A DNA stretch of 64,000 bases. Source: CAYPNF01 sp964411985. GTDB lineage: Bacteria > Verrucomicrobiota > Verrucomicrobiia > Limisphaerales > J093. Numbering within the stretch: the first letter of the stretch is position 1; each line of letters starts with the position of its first letter. The stretch is from the NCBI GenBank assembly GCA_964411985.1, contig CAYPNF010000005.1, positions 182,076-246,075 on the forward strand, written 5' to 3'. The notes below the pieces were generated by a model. The model saw only the letters and a program-made list of their open reading frames with translations. It was not told the DNA's origin and ran no database searches. This document shows, piece by piece, positions 41,801 through 50,721 of the stretch. A program made the position numbers and the translations under genes.

Positions 41801-43366
41801 TCAATGCTTCTGTTCCGGGCATCGGACGGGGATGGCCACCCGAAAAAGCGATCCCTGGCCGGGCTGGCTGGTCACGGAAACTGTGCCTTGATGCGCTTCC
41901 ACAATCGCTTTGCAGATCGACAGCCCGAGGCCTGTCTGTCCCTGAATCCCGGATCGGGATTGATCCACCCGATAGAAACGCTCGAAGATGTGAGGAAGAT
42001 CCTCGTCGGGTATTCCCTGCCCGGTATCACCGACTTCGAGGAGAGCGGATTCGGCCTCGAGACGAGTGGAGATTCTCACCTTTCCGCCCTCATGGTTGAA
42101 GTGGATGGCGTTGCTCAGAAGGTTGGTTACCACCTGGCTAAGCCGCTCTGGGTCTCCTAAGCACTCTGCGGGGGCCAACTCGCACTCGAGTTGTATTTTG
42201 CGTTGAGCAGCCAGGGGGCGCACAAATTCCACACACTCCTGCGTAATCCGGGAGAGGTCAGCTCCCTCTCTCTTCATGGGTTCCTGGCCTGCGTCCAGCC
42301 GTGCAAGTTCGAGCAGCGACTCGGTGAGGCGGCGCATCCGCTGGGCGGCCCGCTGGCATGCCTCGAGTGCCTCGCGGTACTCTTGAGGGTCTCGCTGCCT
42401 GGCCAGGGTTGTCTGCGTCTGGGTCAGGATGACAGAAAGGGGGGTGCGCAGTTCATGCGAAGCATTGGCGGTGAAGCGAATCTGCTGGGCAAAGGATGCT
42501 TCCAGCCTCGCGAAAGCAGAATTGAGCACACTGGCAAGTCGGCCGAGTTCGCTATCGGTGTCAGAAGCACTGATTCGTTGCGATAGATCTCCCCGGGAGA
42601 TCAACAGGGCTGCAGCGCTAATCTCCTCGATGGGACGGATCGCGCGCGTTGCGAGCCACCACCCTCCAGCCAAACCCAAACCCAAGATTCCCCCTCCAGC
42701 CATGATTAGCCAATAAGCTAACCTTCTCATCGCCTTGTGGTTAGGTTCCAGCGAGCGACCCACGAGAATACAATCGTTGAAGGGCAAGACGCGGAAGGCC
42801 TCTCGGAAACCCTCGCGGTCGCGATACTGCGGAGGAGTCCCAAAACTGCCCTGCGCCAAAGGCCCCTTTGAACTTCCCAAGCGCCCTCCCGACTCTGGCA
42901 GAGGGTGCTCGACGTGGGTCGGGGCGTTAGCGGACCGAGCCCCCAGGGTCCGGTCGGGTTTCCAAAAGACATAGTAGATGGAGTTGGTCTGGCCATCCTC
43001 CGACTCGCTTAGCTTCCTGACGGCTTCCAGTACTGTCTCTTGAATCCGCGCCTGGTTGTCCCAAGGTTCCATTCGCGGCGGTCCATATCCTTCGTCGGGT
43101 CGAGACCCCGGTGGCCTGCCCATACTAGGTTCGCCACGCATCGCCGGTCCGCCAGGGCCTCCTTGTCCACCGGGGCCATGTTCTCCCCTTGGTGGGCGAA
43201 TACGCCCCATAACCGCCTCCAGCCTATGCCGCAGGTCCAGGTCTAATTGGCGCATCTGGCTTTCTTTTGCGACCTGGTAGGCTGTGACGCCAAAAGCAAA
43301 CAGGACCACCAACAGAATCAGACCATGCCAGGCCTGTACTCGCCAGCGGATGGAATTCCAGATCAT
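41801..43366 (-). CDS. Sensor histidine kinase with HAMP domain (EnvZ/CusS-like)
   Basis: Encodes 521 residues. The first membrane helix is at about 15-35. A periplasmic region follows with an unusual Gly/Pro/Arg-rich stretch (about 55-95). The second helix is at about 215-240, with HAMP after Arg-Pro-Ile-Glu-Glu-Ile. HisKA carries His-Glu-Leu-Arg-Thr-Pro-Leu near 303. The ATPase domain has Asn-Leu-Leu-Ser-Asn-Ala-Ile (N box), Asp-Thr-Gly-Gln-Gly-Ile (G1), Phe-Glu-Arg-Phe-Tyr-Arg (F box) and Gly-Leu-Gly-Leu-Ser (G2). The gene overlaps the response regulator upstream by four bases (ATGA), typical of a co-translated pair. The Gly-rich periplasmic segment may bind metal or be a flexible linker; the signal is unknown. 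Confidence 0.95.
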   Translation of the reverse strand: MIWNSIRWRVQAWHGLILLVVLFAFGVTAYQVAKESQMRQLDLDLRHRLEAVMGRIRPPRGEHGPGGQGGPGGPAMRGEPSMGRPPGSRPDEGYGPPRMEPWDNQARIQETVLEAVRKLSESEDGQTNSIYYVFWKPDRTLGARSANAPTHVEHPLPESGGRLGSSKGPLAQGSFGTPPQYRDREGFREAFRVLPFNDCILVGRSLEPNHKAMRRLAYWLIMAGGGILGLGLAGGWWLATRAIRPIEEISAAALLISRGDLSQRISASDTDSELGRLASVLNSAFARLEASFAQQIRFTANASHELRTPLSVILTQTQTTLARQRDPQEYREALEACQRAAQRMRRLTESLLELARLDAGQEPMKREGADLSRITQECVEFVRPLAAQRKIQLECELAPAECLGDPERLSQVVTNLLSNAIHFNHEGGKVRISTRLEAESALLEVGDTGQGIPDEDLPHIFERFYRVDQSRSGIQGQTGLGLSICKAIVEAHQGTVSVTSQPGQGSLFRVAIPVRCPEQKH

Positions 43367-44022
43367 AGCTCGGTCTCGATGCAGTAGCCGTGCCCGCGGC
43401 GCGTGCTGATGAAATCATGTCCCAGCTTCTTTCGGATGTTGGACACATGGACATCCAAGAGGTTGGAGAGAGTATTGTCCCTTTCGTCAAACAGGTGCTC
43501 GTACAGGTCGGTGCGCGTGACGACGGTGCCGCGATGTAACATCAAGTACTCGAGCAGAGCGTACTCTCTTGCGGTGAGGGGGACTTCTTCATCGCCGCGG
43601 GCGACCCGTCTTGCCGCCATGTCGACGGTGATTTCCCCCACCACGACCTTCGACTCGGCTTGGCTTGCGGCCCTTCGGATGAGTGCCCGCACTCTTGCCA
43701 GCAGCTCGTCTATGTCGAACGGCTTTACGAGGTAATCGTCTGCACCGGTATCGAGCCCTCGCACGCGGTCCTCAATAGCGTCCCTCGCCGTGAGCATGAG
43801 AACAGGGGTTTTCTTCGTTTTACGCAGCCTTCGCAAGAGCTCCCATCCATCGATGCCCGGCAGCATGACATCCAGCAAGATGGCGTCGTATCCGTAGCTT
43901 CCCGCCTTGAAAAGCCCTTCATCGCCATCTTCTGAGGTATCCACGGCGTAGCCGTCCTCCCTCAAGGCTCTAGCCAGGCTGGTAAGCAGATCCGGTTCAT
44001 CTTCGACCACCAACAATCTCAT
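43363..44022 (-). CDS. OmpR/PhoB-family response regulator
   Basis: Encodes 219 residues from the ATG at 44022 (Met-Arg-Leu-Leu-Val-Val-Glu-Asp-Glu). The frame is open 18 bases further up. The receiver domain shows Glu-Asp-Glu near 7-9, phospho-acceptor Asp in Leu-Leu-Asp-Val-Met-Leu-Pro-Gly near 51, Thr in Met-Leu-Thr-Ala-Arg, and Lys in Val-Lys-Pro-Phe. The C-terminal winged helix contains Leu-Thr-Ala-Arg-Glu-Tyr-Ala-Leu-Leu-Glu-Tyr-Leu and Val-Ser-Asn-Ile-Arg-Lys-Lys-Leu-Gly. It pairs with the overlapping histidine kinase. The gene set it controls is not visible in the window. Confidence 0.96.
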   Translation of the reverse strand: MRLLVVEDEPDLLTSLARALREDGYAVDTSEDGDEGLFKAGSYGYDAILLDVMLPGIDGWELLRRLRKTKKTPVLMLTARDAIEDRVRGLDTGADDYLVKPFDIDELLARVRALIRRAASQAESKVVVGEITVDMAARRVARGDEEVPLTAREYALLEYLMLHRGTVVTRTDLYEHLFDERDNTLSNLLDVHVSNIRKKLGHDFISTRRGHGYCIETEL

Positions 44023-44328
44023 AACGATGCCCTTCGACAAGCTTCATGCCAGCACCCGAGGCAAGCCGCCGGGGATGGCTTGAAATTCCTTGATGAAATT
44101 CGTGGCATCCTGTCCATCCTGCAACTCCAAACGCTGTGCAGACTCGACCCGCCGAAGGCCTTCGCCTTCTGCTGACTTTCATGGACGAAACCTAACTTGC
44201 TCCACCTTAAGGGAAGATGAAGCCGTCCTAAGGATCGTGTCCTGCGCAAGGAACGGGCTTCTTGGCTAACCTACAAACTGCTGGCGTTAGAAGGTCCCTT
44301 TTGCATATCCTCTCGCCTCTATTTGACT

Positions 44329-47031
44329 ATGACCAGTGCCGAAATCCGACAATCGTTTCTGGACTTTTTTAAGTCCCAGCAGCACAGCATCGTGCCTTCC
44401 TCCAGCCTGATGCCTGACTCTCCCAACCTGCTCTTCACCAATGCCGGGATGAACCAATTCGTCCCTATCTTCCTGGGCCAGACCCGGTGTCCCTATGAGC
44501 CCGGCCGAGCTGCCGACACTCAGAAGTGCATTCGCGCCGGCGGCAAACACAACGATCTGGAAGATGTAGGGCTCGACACGTATCACCATACCTTTTTCGA
44601 GATGCTGGGAAATTGGAGTTTTGGAGACTACTTCAAGCGGGAGGCGATCGACTGGGCATGGGAACTTATTACCGAGGTCTGGAAGTTCCCCAAGAACCGC
44701 CTCTATGCGACCGTGTACATGCCCGACCGGTCCAAGGGGGATCCATCGGATTTTGACCAGGAGGCGTATGATTTCTGGGCGGTGAAGTTTTCGGCTGCGG
44801 GTCTCGACCCGAAGATACACATCCGTTACGGAGGCAAGAAGGACAACTTCTGGATGATGGGGGAGACCGGTCCGTGCGGCCCGTGTTCCGAGTTGCATGT
44901 GGATTTGACCCTTGAGGGCGATACCAAGGGGGTGCTCGTCAATCAGGGCAGCGCGCAGTGCATTGAGATTTGGAACCTGGTCTTTATGCAGTTCAACGCG
45001 AACCCGGACGGCACCTACTCCCCGCTGCCCGCGCGTAGCGTCGATACGGGGATGGGTTTTGAGCGGGTCACAGGCATTATCCAGAACACGAAGAACTTCA
45101 CCGATTTCTCTCGTGCCATCTCCAACTACGAGACCGACATTTTCTATCCGCTCTTCCGGAAGATCGAAGCGCTTTGTGGAAAAGCCTACGGCGGGACTCT
45201 TCCGCCCGCTGGAACCTCCGGAGTGACGGAGCAGGAGAAACTGGACGTGGCCTTCCGCGTGATTGCCGACCACATCCGAACTCTGAGCTTTTCTATCGCC
45301 GATGGTATTCAGCCTGGAAACACGGATCGGAACTACGTGTTACGCCGCATTCTCCGGCGGGCCGTTCGTTATGGTAGGACCCTGGGACTGAGGGAGCCAT
45401 TCTTCTACAAACTGGTGGAAGTGCTTGCGGAGAAGATGGGGGCGATCTTCCCCGAGTTGCAGGCCCGCCAGAACCACATTAAGGAAGTCATCCGAACTGA
45501 GGAGGAAGCCTTTAACCGGACGCTTGACCGCGGTATCGATTTGTTTGGACAAGAAGTGGAGGCGATGGCTTCACGGCCGGGAGAGAAGAGCCTCTCGGGT
45601 GAATTCGCCTTCAAGCTTTATGATACCTATGGATTCCCTTTGGATTTGACCGACCTGATGGCCCGTGAGCGAGGGTTGACGGTGGACCATGTTGGATTCA
45701 ACCAACTCATGGAGGCCCAGCGCGTTCGCGCTCGCGCGGCACAAAAGCGGGAGGTGATCAGCCTTTCCCAGATCGAAACGTCCACGCCAACACAGTTTGT
45801 TGGATACGAGACGCTCACGGCGACTGCCAAAGTGTTGGAGGTGGTTTCTTTGAAGGACAAGACGGCAGTGATCCTGGACGTCTCGCCTTGCTATGCCGAG
45901 ATGGGCGGTCAGCTGGGCGATCGAGGCCAGTTGAGCTGCGGTGGACAATTCTGGAAGGTGGCGAATACGCAGAAGAGCGGAAACACTTGGTTGCACTTCA
46001 TCGAGGGCGATGAAGTTCCAGCGACGGGGGACTCCGTTACCCTCTCCGTCGATCTTCATCGTCGTGCGGCGATTCAGAGGCACCACACCGTGACCCATCT
46101 GCTACATTGGGCCCTGCACGAGGTGGTCAACCGAGAGGCCTCCCAAAAGGGTTCTTTCGTTGGGCCAGACAAGTTGACATTCGACTTTAACAACGCCCCT
46201 CTGGACTCGCAGCAGGTCGCGGACGTCGAGCGCCTGGTGAATGAGCGAATTCTGGAGAACGCTGCCGTGAGTTGGACTGAAGTCAAATACTCCCAGATCA
46301 AAGAGCGGCGCGATATCATGCAGTTCTTTGGCGAGAAATACGGGGAGCTTGTTCGGGTGGTGCAAATCGGAGGGAAAACAACTGGTTTGGACGGGTACTC
46401 CATGGAGCTTTGTGGCGGAACGCATTGCCGCGCGACAGGAGAGATCGGCCTTTTTCGGATCATCTCCGAGACCGCCATCGCTGCCGGTATCAGGCGTATC
46501 GAGGCCTCTGCTGGGTTGGAGGCCTACGATCGGGCTGGGGGAGAGTTGGCTCTCCTCAAAGGCCTGGCTGCGAGGGTGAACTCTCCTCTCGGGGAACTCG
46601 ACAAGAAGATCGACGCTCTTCTCGCCCAGCAAAAGGAATTGGAGAAACAGCTCAGGGCTCTACAACACAAGCAGGCCTCAAGCCTTGCCCGGAGCCTACT
46701 CTCCAAGGTGCAGAACTCTGCCTCCGTACCCGCCATCCTGGAGGATATCGGTTCTGGGGACGGGGATTACGTCCAGGCGGTTGCGGATTCCCTGAAAGGT
46801 GAATTCAAAGGGGTGGTCGTTTTGGCGGCCAACGCCAACGGTGCGGTTTCCTTGGTGGCAACGGTTTCGCCAGAATACACCTCGAAAATCCAAGCAGGTA
46901 AGATCCTCCAGGCGATCGCTCCGTGCGTGGGGGGGAAGGGCGGCGGCAAGCCCGACAACGCGCGCGGTGGAGGAAAAGAGATTAGCAAGGTGCACGAGGC
47001 CATATCCAAGGCAAAGTCCTTGATACCATAA
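44329..47031 (+). CDS. alaS: Alanyl-tRNA synthetase
   Basis: Encodes 900 residues from the ATG at 44329 (a TTG two codons upstream is in frame). The class II catalytic core is clear: Phe-Thr-Asn-Ala-Gly-Met-Asn-Gln-Phe near 40, His-His-Thr-Phe-Phe-Glu-Met-Leu-Gly-Asn-Trp-Ser-Phe-Gly-Asp-Tyr-Phe near 90, and Gly-Pro-Cys-Gly-Pro-Cys-Ser-Glu. The editing domain carries the zinc ligands in His-His-Thr-Val-Thr-His-Leu-Leu-His (about 585-593) and Cys-Gly-Gly-Thr-His (about 690). The C-Ala/DHHA1 domain ends with a Gly-Gly-Lys-Gly-Gly-Gly-Lys-Pro motif. All parts are intact and the length is normal. It appears monocistronic. Confidence 0.98.
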   Translation: MTSAEIRQSFLDFFKSQQHSIVPSSSLMPDSPNLLFTNAGMNQFVPIFLGQTRCPYEPGRAADTQKCIRAGGKHNDLEDVGLDTYHHTFFEMLGNWSFGDYFKREAIDWAWELITEVWKFPKNRLYATVYMPDRSKGDPSDFDQEAYDFWAVKFSAAGLDPKIHIRYGGKKDNFWMMGETGPCGPCSELHVDLTLEGDTKGVLVNQGSAQCIEIWNLVFMQFNANPDGTYSPLPARSVDTGMGFERVTGIIQNTKNFTDFSRAISNYETDIFYPLFRKIEALCGKAYGGTLPPAGTSGVTEQEKLDVAFRVIADHIRTLSFSIADGIQPGNTDRNYVLRRILRRAVRYGRTLGLREPFFYKLVEVLAEKMGAIFPELQARQNHIKEVIRTEEEAFNRTLDRGIDLFGQEVEAMASRPGEKSLSGEFAFKLYDTYGFPLDLTDLMARERGLTVDHVGFNQLMEAQRVRARAAQKREVISLSQIETSTPTQFVGYETLTATAKVLEVVSLKDKTAVILDVSPCYAEMGGQLGDRGQLSCGGQFWKVANTQKSGNTWLHFIEGDEVPATGDSVTLSVDLHRRAAIQRHHTVTHLLHWALHEVVNREASQKGSFVGPDKLTFDFNNAPLDSQQVADVERLVNERILENAAVSWTEVKYSQIKERRDIMQFFGEKYGELVRVVQIGGKTTGLDGYSMELCGGTHCRATGEIGLFRIISETAIAAGIRRIEASAGLEAYDRAGGELALLKGLAARVNSPLGELDKKIDALLAQQKELEKQLRALQHKQASSLARSLLSKVQNSASVPAILEDIGSGDGDYVQAVADSLKGEFKGVVVLAANANGAVSLVATVSPEYTSKIQAGKILQAIAPCVGGKGGGKPDNARGGGKEISKVHEAISKAKSLIP

Positions 47032-47199
47032 TGATACAACTCATCCAGCTTGTGGCTTCACTGCCTGCAGGCTGTTCTGTAGAACGTATTCCGGCCTGTT
47101 TGAACATTCATGCTGCGGAATCGTCTAACTTGCCAGCGAGGTGAAAAAGCCTCCAAATTAGAGTTGCACGAACCAAGTAACTGTGGTCAATTTGCACAT

Positions 47200-47445
47200 A
47201 TGAAGAAACTAATTGTTGCTATTATCGCCGCTTCCGTAGTCGCCATCCCTTTCTCGGTTTTGGCTGAAGATGCCCCCAAAACTGGTGACAAGCCCGCTTG
47301 CTGTCAGAAGGCAGGCACATGTGGCGACAAGGAAAAGGCCGCCTGCCCTGCATCCAAAGGATCCTGCCCTGATGCGAAGGCTGACAAGGCTGCCGCCAAG
47401 GCCGACAAGAAGACTGCCAAGAAGGCCGCAAAGAAAACCAGCTAG
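47200..47445 (+). CDS. Small exported Cys- and Lys/Ala-rich peptide
   Basis: Encodes 81 residues from the ATG at 47200. A classical signal peptide (Met-Lys-Lys-Leu-Ile, hydrophobic core, Val-Leu-Ala cleavage near 22) is followed by a mature chain of about 59 residues. The first half has five Cys, in Ala-Cys-Cys-Gln, Thr-Cys-Gly, Ala-Cys-Pro and Ser-Cys-Pro. The second half is a Lys/Ala repeat tail resembling histone-H1-like basic tails. A strong terminator lies 24 bases after the stop, which supports this as a real, separately expressed gene. A role in metal binding or in contact with anionic surfaces is possible; nothing in the sequence decides this. Confidence 0.75.
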   Translation: MKKLIVAIIAASVVAIPFSVLAEDAPKTGDKPACCQKAGTCGDKEKAACPASKGSCPDAKADKAAAKADKKTAKKAAKKTS

Positions 47446-47468
47446 TTTTCATCGCAGCTCATTTTACG

Positions 47469-47507
47469 CCCTGCTGCCTTAGTCGGCAGCGGGGTTTTCT
47501 TTTTTGG
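47469..47507 (+). terminator. Intrinsic terminator after the small exported peptide
   Basis: A ten-base-pair stem, CCCTGCTGCC (47469-47478) and GGCAGCGGGG (47485-47494) with one G-T pair, has a six-base loop. The T-rich tail TTTTCTTTTTT follows. Confidence 0.92.
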
Positions 47508-47542
47508 TAACCGGATCGACAACCCATTGCGTCTAAGCCTCC

Positions 47543-48544
47543 GTGTCTACTCGTTCGAAGGGATTGGTTTCGCTGGGCTTGATCTTGCTCCTAACGCTCG
47601 GATGCCTAGGGGAGGAGTCGGGCTTGCGCGAGTACCAAGGCATGTGTGACGCCTCAGCGGGATATGCGGTGGATTCCAACCGTTTTTTGGCGGCCAATGA
47701 TGAGGATAATGCGCTCCGAATGTACCGTTTGGACAAGCCTGGTCCACCCGAGCGATCTTTCGACCTCTCCTCCGCGTTAGGAGTCGACCGCAAACATCCG
47801 GAGTCGGATCTGGAAGGGTGCGCCCGGTTAAGGGATTTGGTCTTCTGGATTGGGTCGCACGGCCGCAGTGCAGAGGGGGAACCTCGCGATAGCCGTTGTC
47901 GCCTGATCGCGACAAGAATCCAGGTTCAGGAGCAGGACGTAAAGGTGTCCCCTGTTGGGCGGCCTTACCGGCGTCTGATCCAGGATCTCGGCGCAGAACC
48001 AAAACTGGCGCGTTACCATCTGCCTGAGGCGGCCGAGAGAGCCCCCAAGGAGAAGAAGGCGCTGAATATCGAAGGGTTGTGTTCGGGGCCAATGAATTCT
48101 CTCTGGATCGGTTTTCGGAATCCCGTACCGCAAGGGAAGGCCTTGCTCATACCCTTGCTGAACCCTTTTGAGGTCATCGAAGGAGGACGGGGCAGTTTCG
48201 GTCAGCCAATCGAACTCAATTTGAAAGGGCTTGGCATTCGAGATCTGGCTCAGGTGGAGGATGGTTATCTCCTCATCGCCGGTCCCTGGGATGGAAAAGG
48301 GAAATGTGTGCTTTACCGATGGGCTGGGGGCGACTCCGTTCCTCAGCGAATTCCGAGTGTTCCACTCCAGAAAATGCACGCCGAGGCGCTCGTGGTCTTT
48401 CCCGGCGGAGGGGAAACACCGGTGCAGGTACTCATGGACGATGGAACCCGGTTGATCGATGACTGTGAGTGCAAGCGATTGAAGGATCCCGCGCAACGGC
48501 GGTTTCGAGCGCTACTTCTCAGCGAAGATTCACCGGAAGAGTAG
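47543..48544 (+). CDS. DUF3616-type lipoprotein
   Basis: Encodes 333 residues from a GTG at 47543. The N-terminus is a lipoprotein signal with lipobox Leu-Thr-Leu-Gly-Cys near residue 21. The body shows the repeating pattern of DUF3616 beta-propeller-like proteins: Ala-Ala-Asn-Asp-Glu-Asp-Asn-Ala-Leu near 50, Asp-Leu-Glu-Gly, Trp-Ile-Gly-Ser-His-Gly-Arg, Asn-Ile-Glu-Gly-Leu, Leu-Trp-Ile-Gly-Phe-Arg-Asn-Pro, and a final Met-Asp-Asp-Gly-Thr block. The conserved Asp/Glu/His residues could bind a metal, but the family is uncharacterised. It lies about 95 bases upstream of bioB and could share its transcript. Confidence 0.75.
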   Translation: MSTRSKGLVSLGLILLLTLGCLGEESGLREYQGMCDASAGYAVDSNRFLAANDEDNALRMYRLDKPGPPERSFDLSSALGVDRKHPESDLEGCARLRDLVFWIGSHGRSAEGEPRDSRCRLIATRIQVQEQDVKVSPVGRPYRRLIQDLGAEPKLARYHLPEAAERAPKEKKALNIEGLCSGPMNSLWIGFRNPVPQGKALLIPLLNPFEVIEGGRGSFGQPIELNLKGLGIRDLAQVEDGYLLIAGPWDGKGKCVLYRWAGGDSVPQRIPSVPLQKMHAEALVVFPGGGETPVQVLMDDGTRLIDDCECKRLKDPAQRRFRALLLSEDSPEE

Positions 48545-48640
48545 CCATTGGATTTCCTCGCAGGGTTGGGTGAAAACCGACAACCAAGACCTGCTGAAAA
48601 GCTTGCATTGCCTAAAGGGGATTCTAAGCTGTCAACCAAG

Positions 48641-49699
48641 ATGATCAATCAGATTGACGCAACGACACCTAACAGGATCGCGGAGTTGGGTCGTAAGGTC
48701 GTTGCCGGTGGCGAAATCTCCCGCGAAGAAGCCCTTTGGTTGTTCCAGCTTCGAGCCTCTGTGGACATTTACGATCTGCTGGCTTGGGCCAACCGGATTC
48801 GAGAGCACTTCAAGGGGAACAAAATCCACCTTTGCTCCATCGTGAACGCCAAAGCCGGTGGGTGCCAGGAGAACTGCAAGTTTTGCGCGCAATCTGCCTT
48901 CTACCAAACCGAAACCCCACGCCATGGTTTTGTGGATCCAGAGGCCGTGGCGGGTGCCGCGGAGGAGGCTCAGAGGAACGGCGTAGTAGGTCTGGGGATT
49001 GTTGCCGCATGGCGTGGATTGCAGGAGGGACCGATCTTGGATGAGGTGTGTGACCGTATCCGGGAGATGGCGGAGGCGGGCAAAGTGCGTCCGGACGCCG
49101 CTTTGGGCATCATCAAGAGCCAGAGAGTTGCCGATCGCCTTCGCGATGCTGGGCTCAAGTGTTATAACCATAACTTGGAGAGCTCCCGCCGTTTCTTCCC
49201 GACGCACTGTTCCACTCATTCGTATGAGGATCGCTTGGAGACGATCCGCTACCTGAAGAATGCCGGCATCATGATCTGCTCGGGAGGAATCATTGGCATG
49301 GGAGAGACCCGGGAAGATCGTTGCGACCTTGCTTTTGCGCTGAAGGAAATAGGAGCCAAGATGGTCCCGGTCAACATTCTCAATCCGATTGCGGGAACCC
49401 CCTTCGAAAAACACACGCCGCTTCCCCCGCTGGAGATACTTCAGACGATCGCTTGTTTCCGCTTTATCCTGCCCAGACAGGAGATCATGATCGCGGGAGG
49501 GCGAGTTGTGAATCTGCGCGACATCCAGAGCATGGTTTTCATGGCCGGTGCGAGCGCGCTGATGGTGGGCAACTACCTGACCACGATCAATCAGACCGTC
49601 GAGAAGGACTTGCAGATGCTCAAAGACCTGGGACTCGATCCGAACTGGCAGGCAGTCGAGGAACCGGCTCTCAGGGAACTGGTTTCCGTACCAGCATGA
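48641..49699 (+). CDS. bioB: Biotin synthase
   Basis: Radical SAM enzyme that inserts sulfur into dethiobiotin. From the ATG at 48641 it has 352 residues, the usual length; the frame is open to 48548. The [4Fe-4S] motif is Cys75-Gln-Glu-Asn-Cys79-Lys-Phe-Cys82. Further BioB features are Phe-Cys-Ala-Gln-Ser, Tyr-Asn-His-Asn-Leu-Glu-Ser-Ser (normally TYNHNLDTS), Cys-Ser-Gly-Gly-Ile-Ile-Gly-Met-Gly-Glu and Pro-Ile-Ala-Gly-Thr-Pro. Met-Val-Pro-Val-Asn is also conserved. No other biotin genes are adjacent. Its TGA overlaps the ATG of the M14 peptidase gene (ATGA), so the two are co-translated. Confidence 0.95.
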   Translation: MINQIDATTPNRIAELGRKVVAGGEISREEALWLFQLRASVDIYDLLAWANRIREHFKGNKIHLCSIVNAKAGGCQENCKFCAQSAFYQTETPRHGFVDPEAVAGAAEEAQRNGVVGLGIVAAWRGLQEGPILDEVCDRIREMAEAGKVRPDAALGIIKSQRVADRLRDAGLKCYNHNLESSRRFFPTHCSTHSYEDRLETIRYLKNAGIMICSGGIIGMGETREDRCDLAFALKEIGAKMVPVNILNPIAGTPFEKHTPLPPLEILQTIACFRFILPRQEIMIAGGRVVNLRDIQSMVFMAGASALMVGNYLTTINQTVEKDLQMLKDLGLDPNWQAVEEPALRELVSVPA

Positions 49700-50484
49700 T
49701 TGGCTCGCCCCTTGGAATGAATCATGGGGGATACTTCGGCGAAGTGATTCCCATCGACCATGTCCTGCAACAGATCGTTGATGAGGCGGAGCGGACCGGT
49801 TGGACGCGAGAGTCAATCCCCGGTCCAGAGGGACGCAGCCTCTTGGTTTTGGAACGTGGTGCAGAGAGCGGCGATCCCAGGGTCTACCTATCCGCAGGCA
49901 TTCATGGTGACGAGCCAGCGGGTCCCTGCGCGATATTGAAGCTCCTCCGGGAGGAGCGGCTTCCGTCCGGGGTTGACTATCATTTGCTGCCGTGCCTGAA
50001 CCCCACTGGGTTCGACGCGAACCGGCGTGGAAATCATCAGGGGATTGATCTGAACCGGGATTTCCTGCACATGATGAGCTTGGAGGTTCAGTCCCACGTG
50101 CGATGGTTGGAGGCGCAGCCCGCCTTCGACCTAACCTTCTGTCTTCATGAAGACTGGGAGGCGAAGGGTTTCTATCTGTACGAGTTGAATCCGGACCATC
50201 GCGAGTCACACGCGGTTGGGATAATCAGGGCAGTGGAAGCGGTCTGCCCAATTGACCTTTCGCCCCAGATTGAGGGGCGCGAGGCGCGAGGTGGGATCAT
50301 CCGTCCCCATCTCGATCCCGCCCTTCGTCCGGAGTGGCCTGAGGCGTTCTATTTGATCCAGTACAAGACCCGCCATAGTTATACGCTGGAGGCACCTTCG
50401 GATTATCCCTTGCCGGTGCGGGTGGAGGCGTTGGTGAGGGCTGTGGTGGCTGGGTGCCAGTCCCTGTTGGAGGCCCGTTCCTAA
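49696..50484 (+). CDS. M14-family (AstE/AspA-like) zinc carboxypeptidase/deacylase
   Basis: Encodes 262 residues from the ATG at 49696, which overlaps the bioB stop by four bases. A second ATG at 49717 is possible. The zinc motif His-Gly-Asp-Glu appears in Ala-Gly-Ile-His-Gly-Asp-Glu-Pro-Ala-Gly near residue 74, as in succinylglutamate desuccinylase/aspartoacylase-type enzymes. Asn-Arg-Asp-Phe and Leu-His-Glu-Asp-Trp (third ligand His) follow, and Tyr-Thr-Leu-Glu-Ala-Pro-Ser near 235 holds the catalytic Glu. It is cytoplasmic. Coupling to bioB is unexpected; release of an acyl or amide group from a biotin-related compound is imaginable but purely speculative. Confidence 0.8.
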   Translation: MIGSPLGMNHGGYFGEVIPIDHVLQQIVDEAERTGWTRESIPGPEGRSLLVLERGAESGDPRVYLSAGIHGDEPAGPCAILKLLREERLPSGVDYHLLPCLNPTGFDANRRGNHQGIDLNRDFLHMMSLEVQSHVRWLEAQPAFDLTFCLHEDWEAKGFYLYELNPDHRESHAVGIIRAVEAVCPIDLSPQIEGREARGGIIRPHLDPALRPEWPEAFYLIQYKTRHSYTLEAPSDYPLPVRVEALVRAVVAGCQSLLEARS

Positions 50485-50721
50485 ACGGTTGGAGAGCTCA
50501 GATTCCTCGCCGCCCTGAGAGGCACCTCTTTTGGCAGCGCCTAGCTCGGTACTTGGCGGGAAACCCATTCGGCCTTGTGATACGGTGGCTACTCTGGCAA
50601 GGTCTTTGCGTCCTCAGAGTCTCTGATCCGGCTGAAAACTATGAAATATCGGGTATCGGGTATCGTGGCACCTTCGCTGCAATCGCAACCGGTTTCTGAC
50701 TGCTCAAAGGGGGCCGACCAC

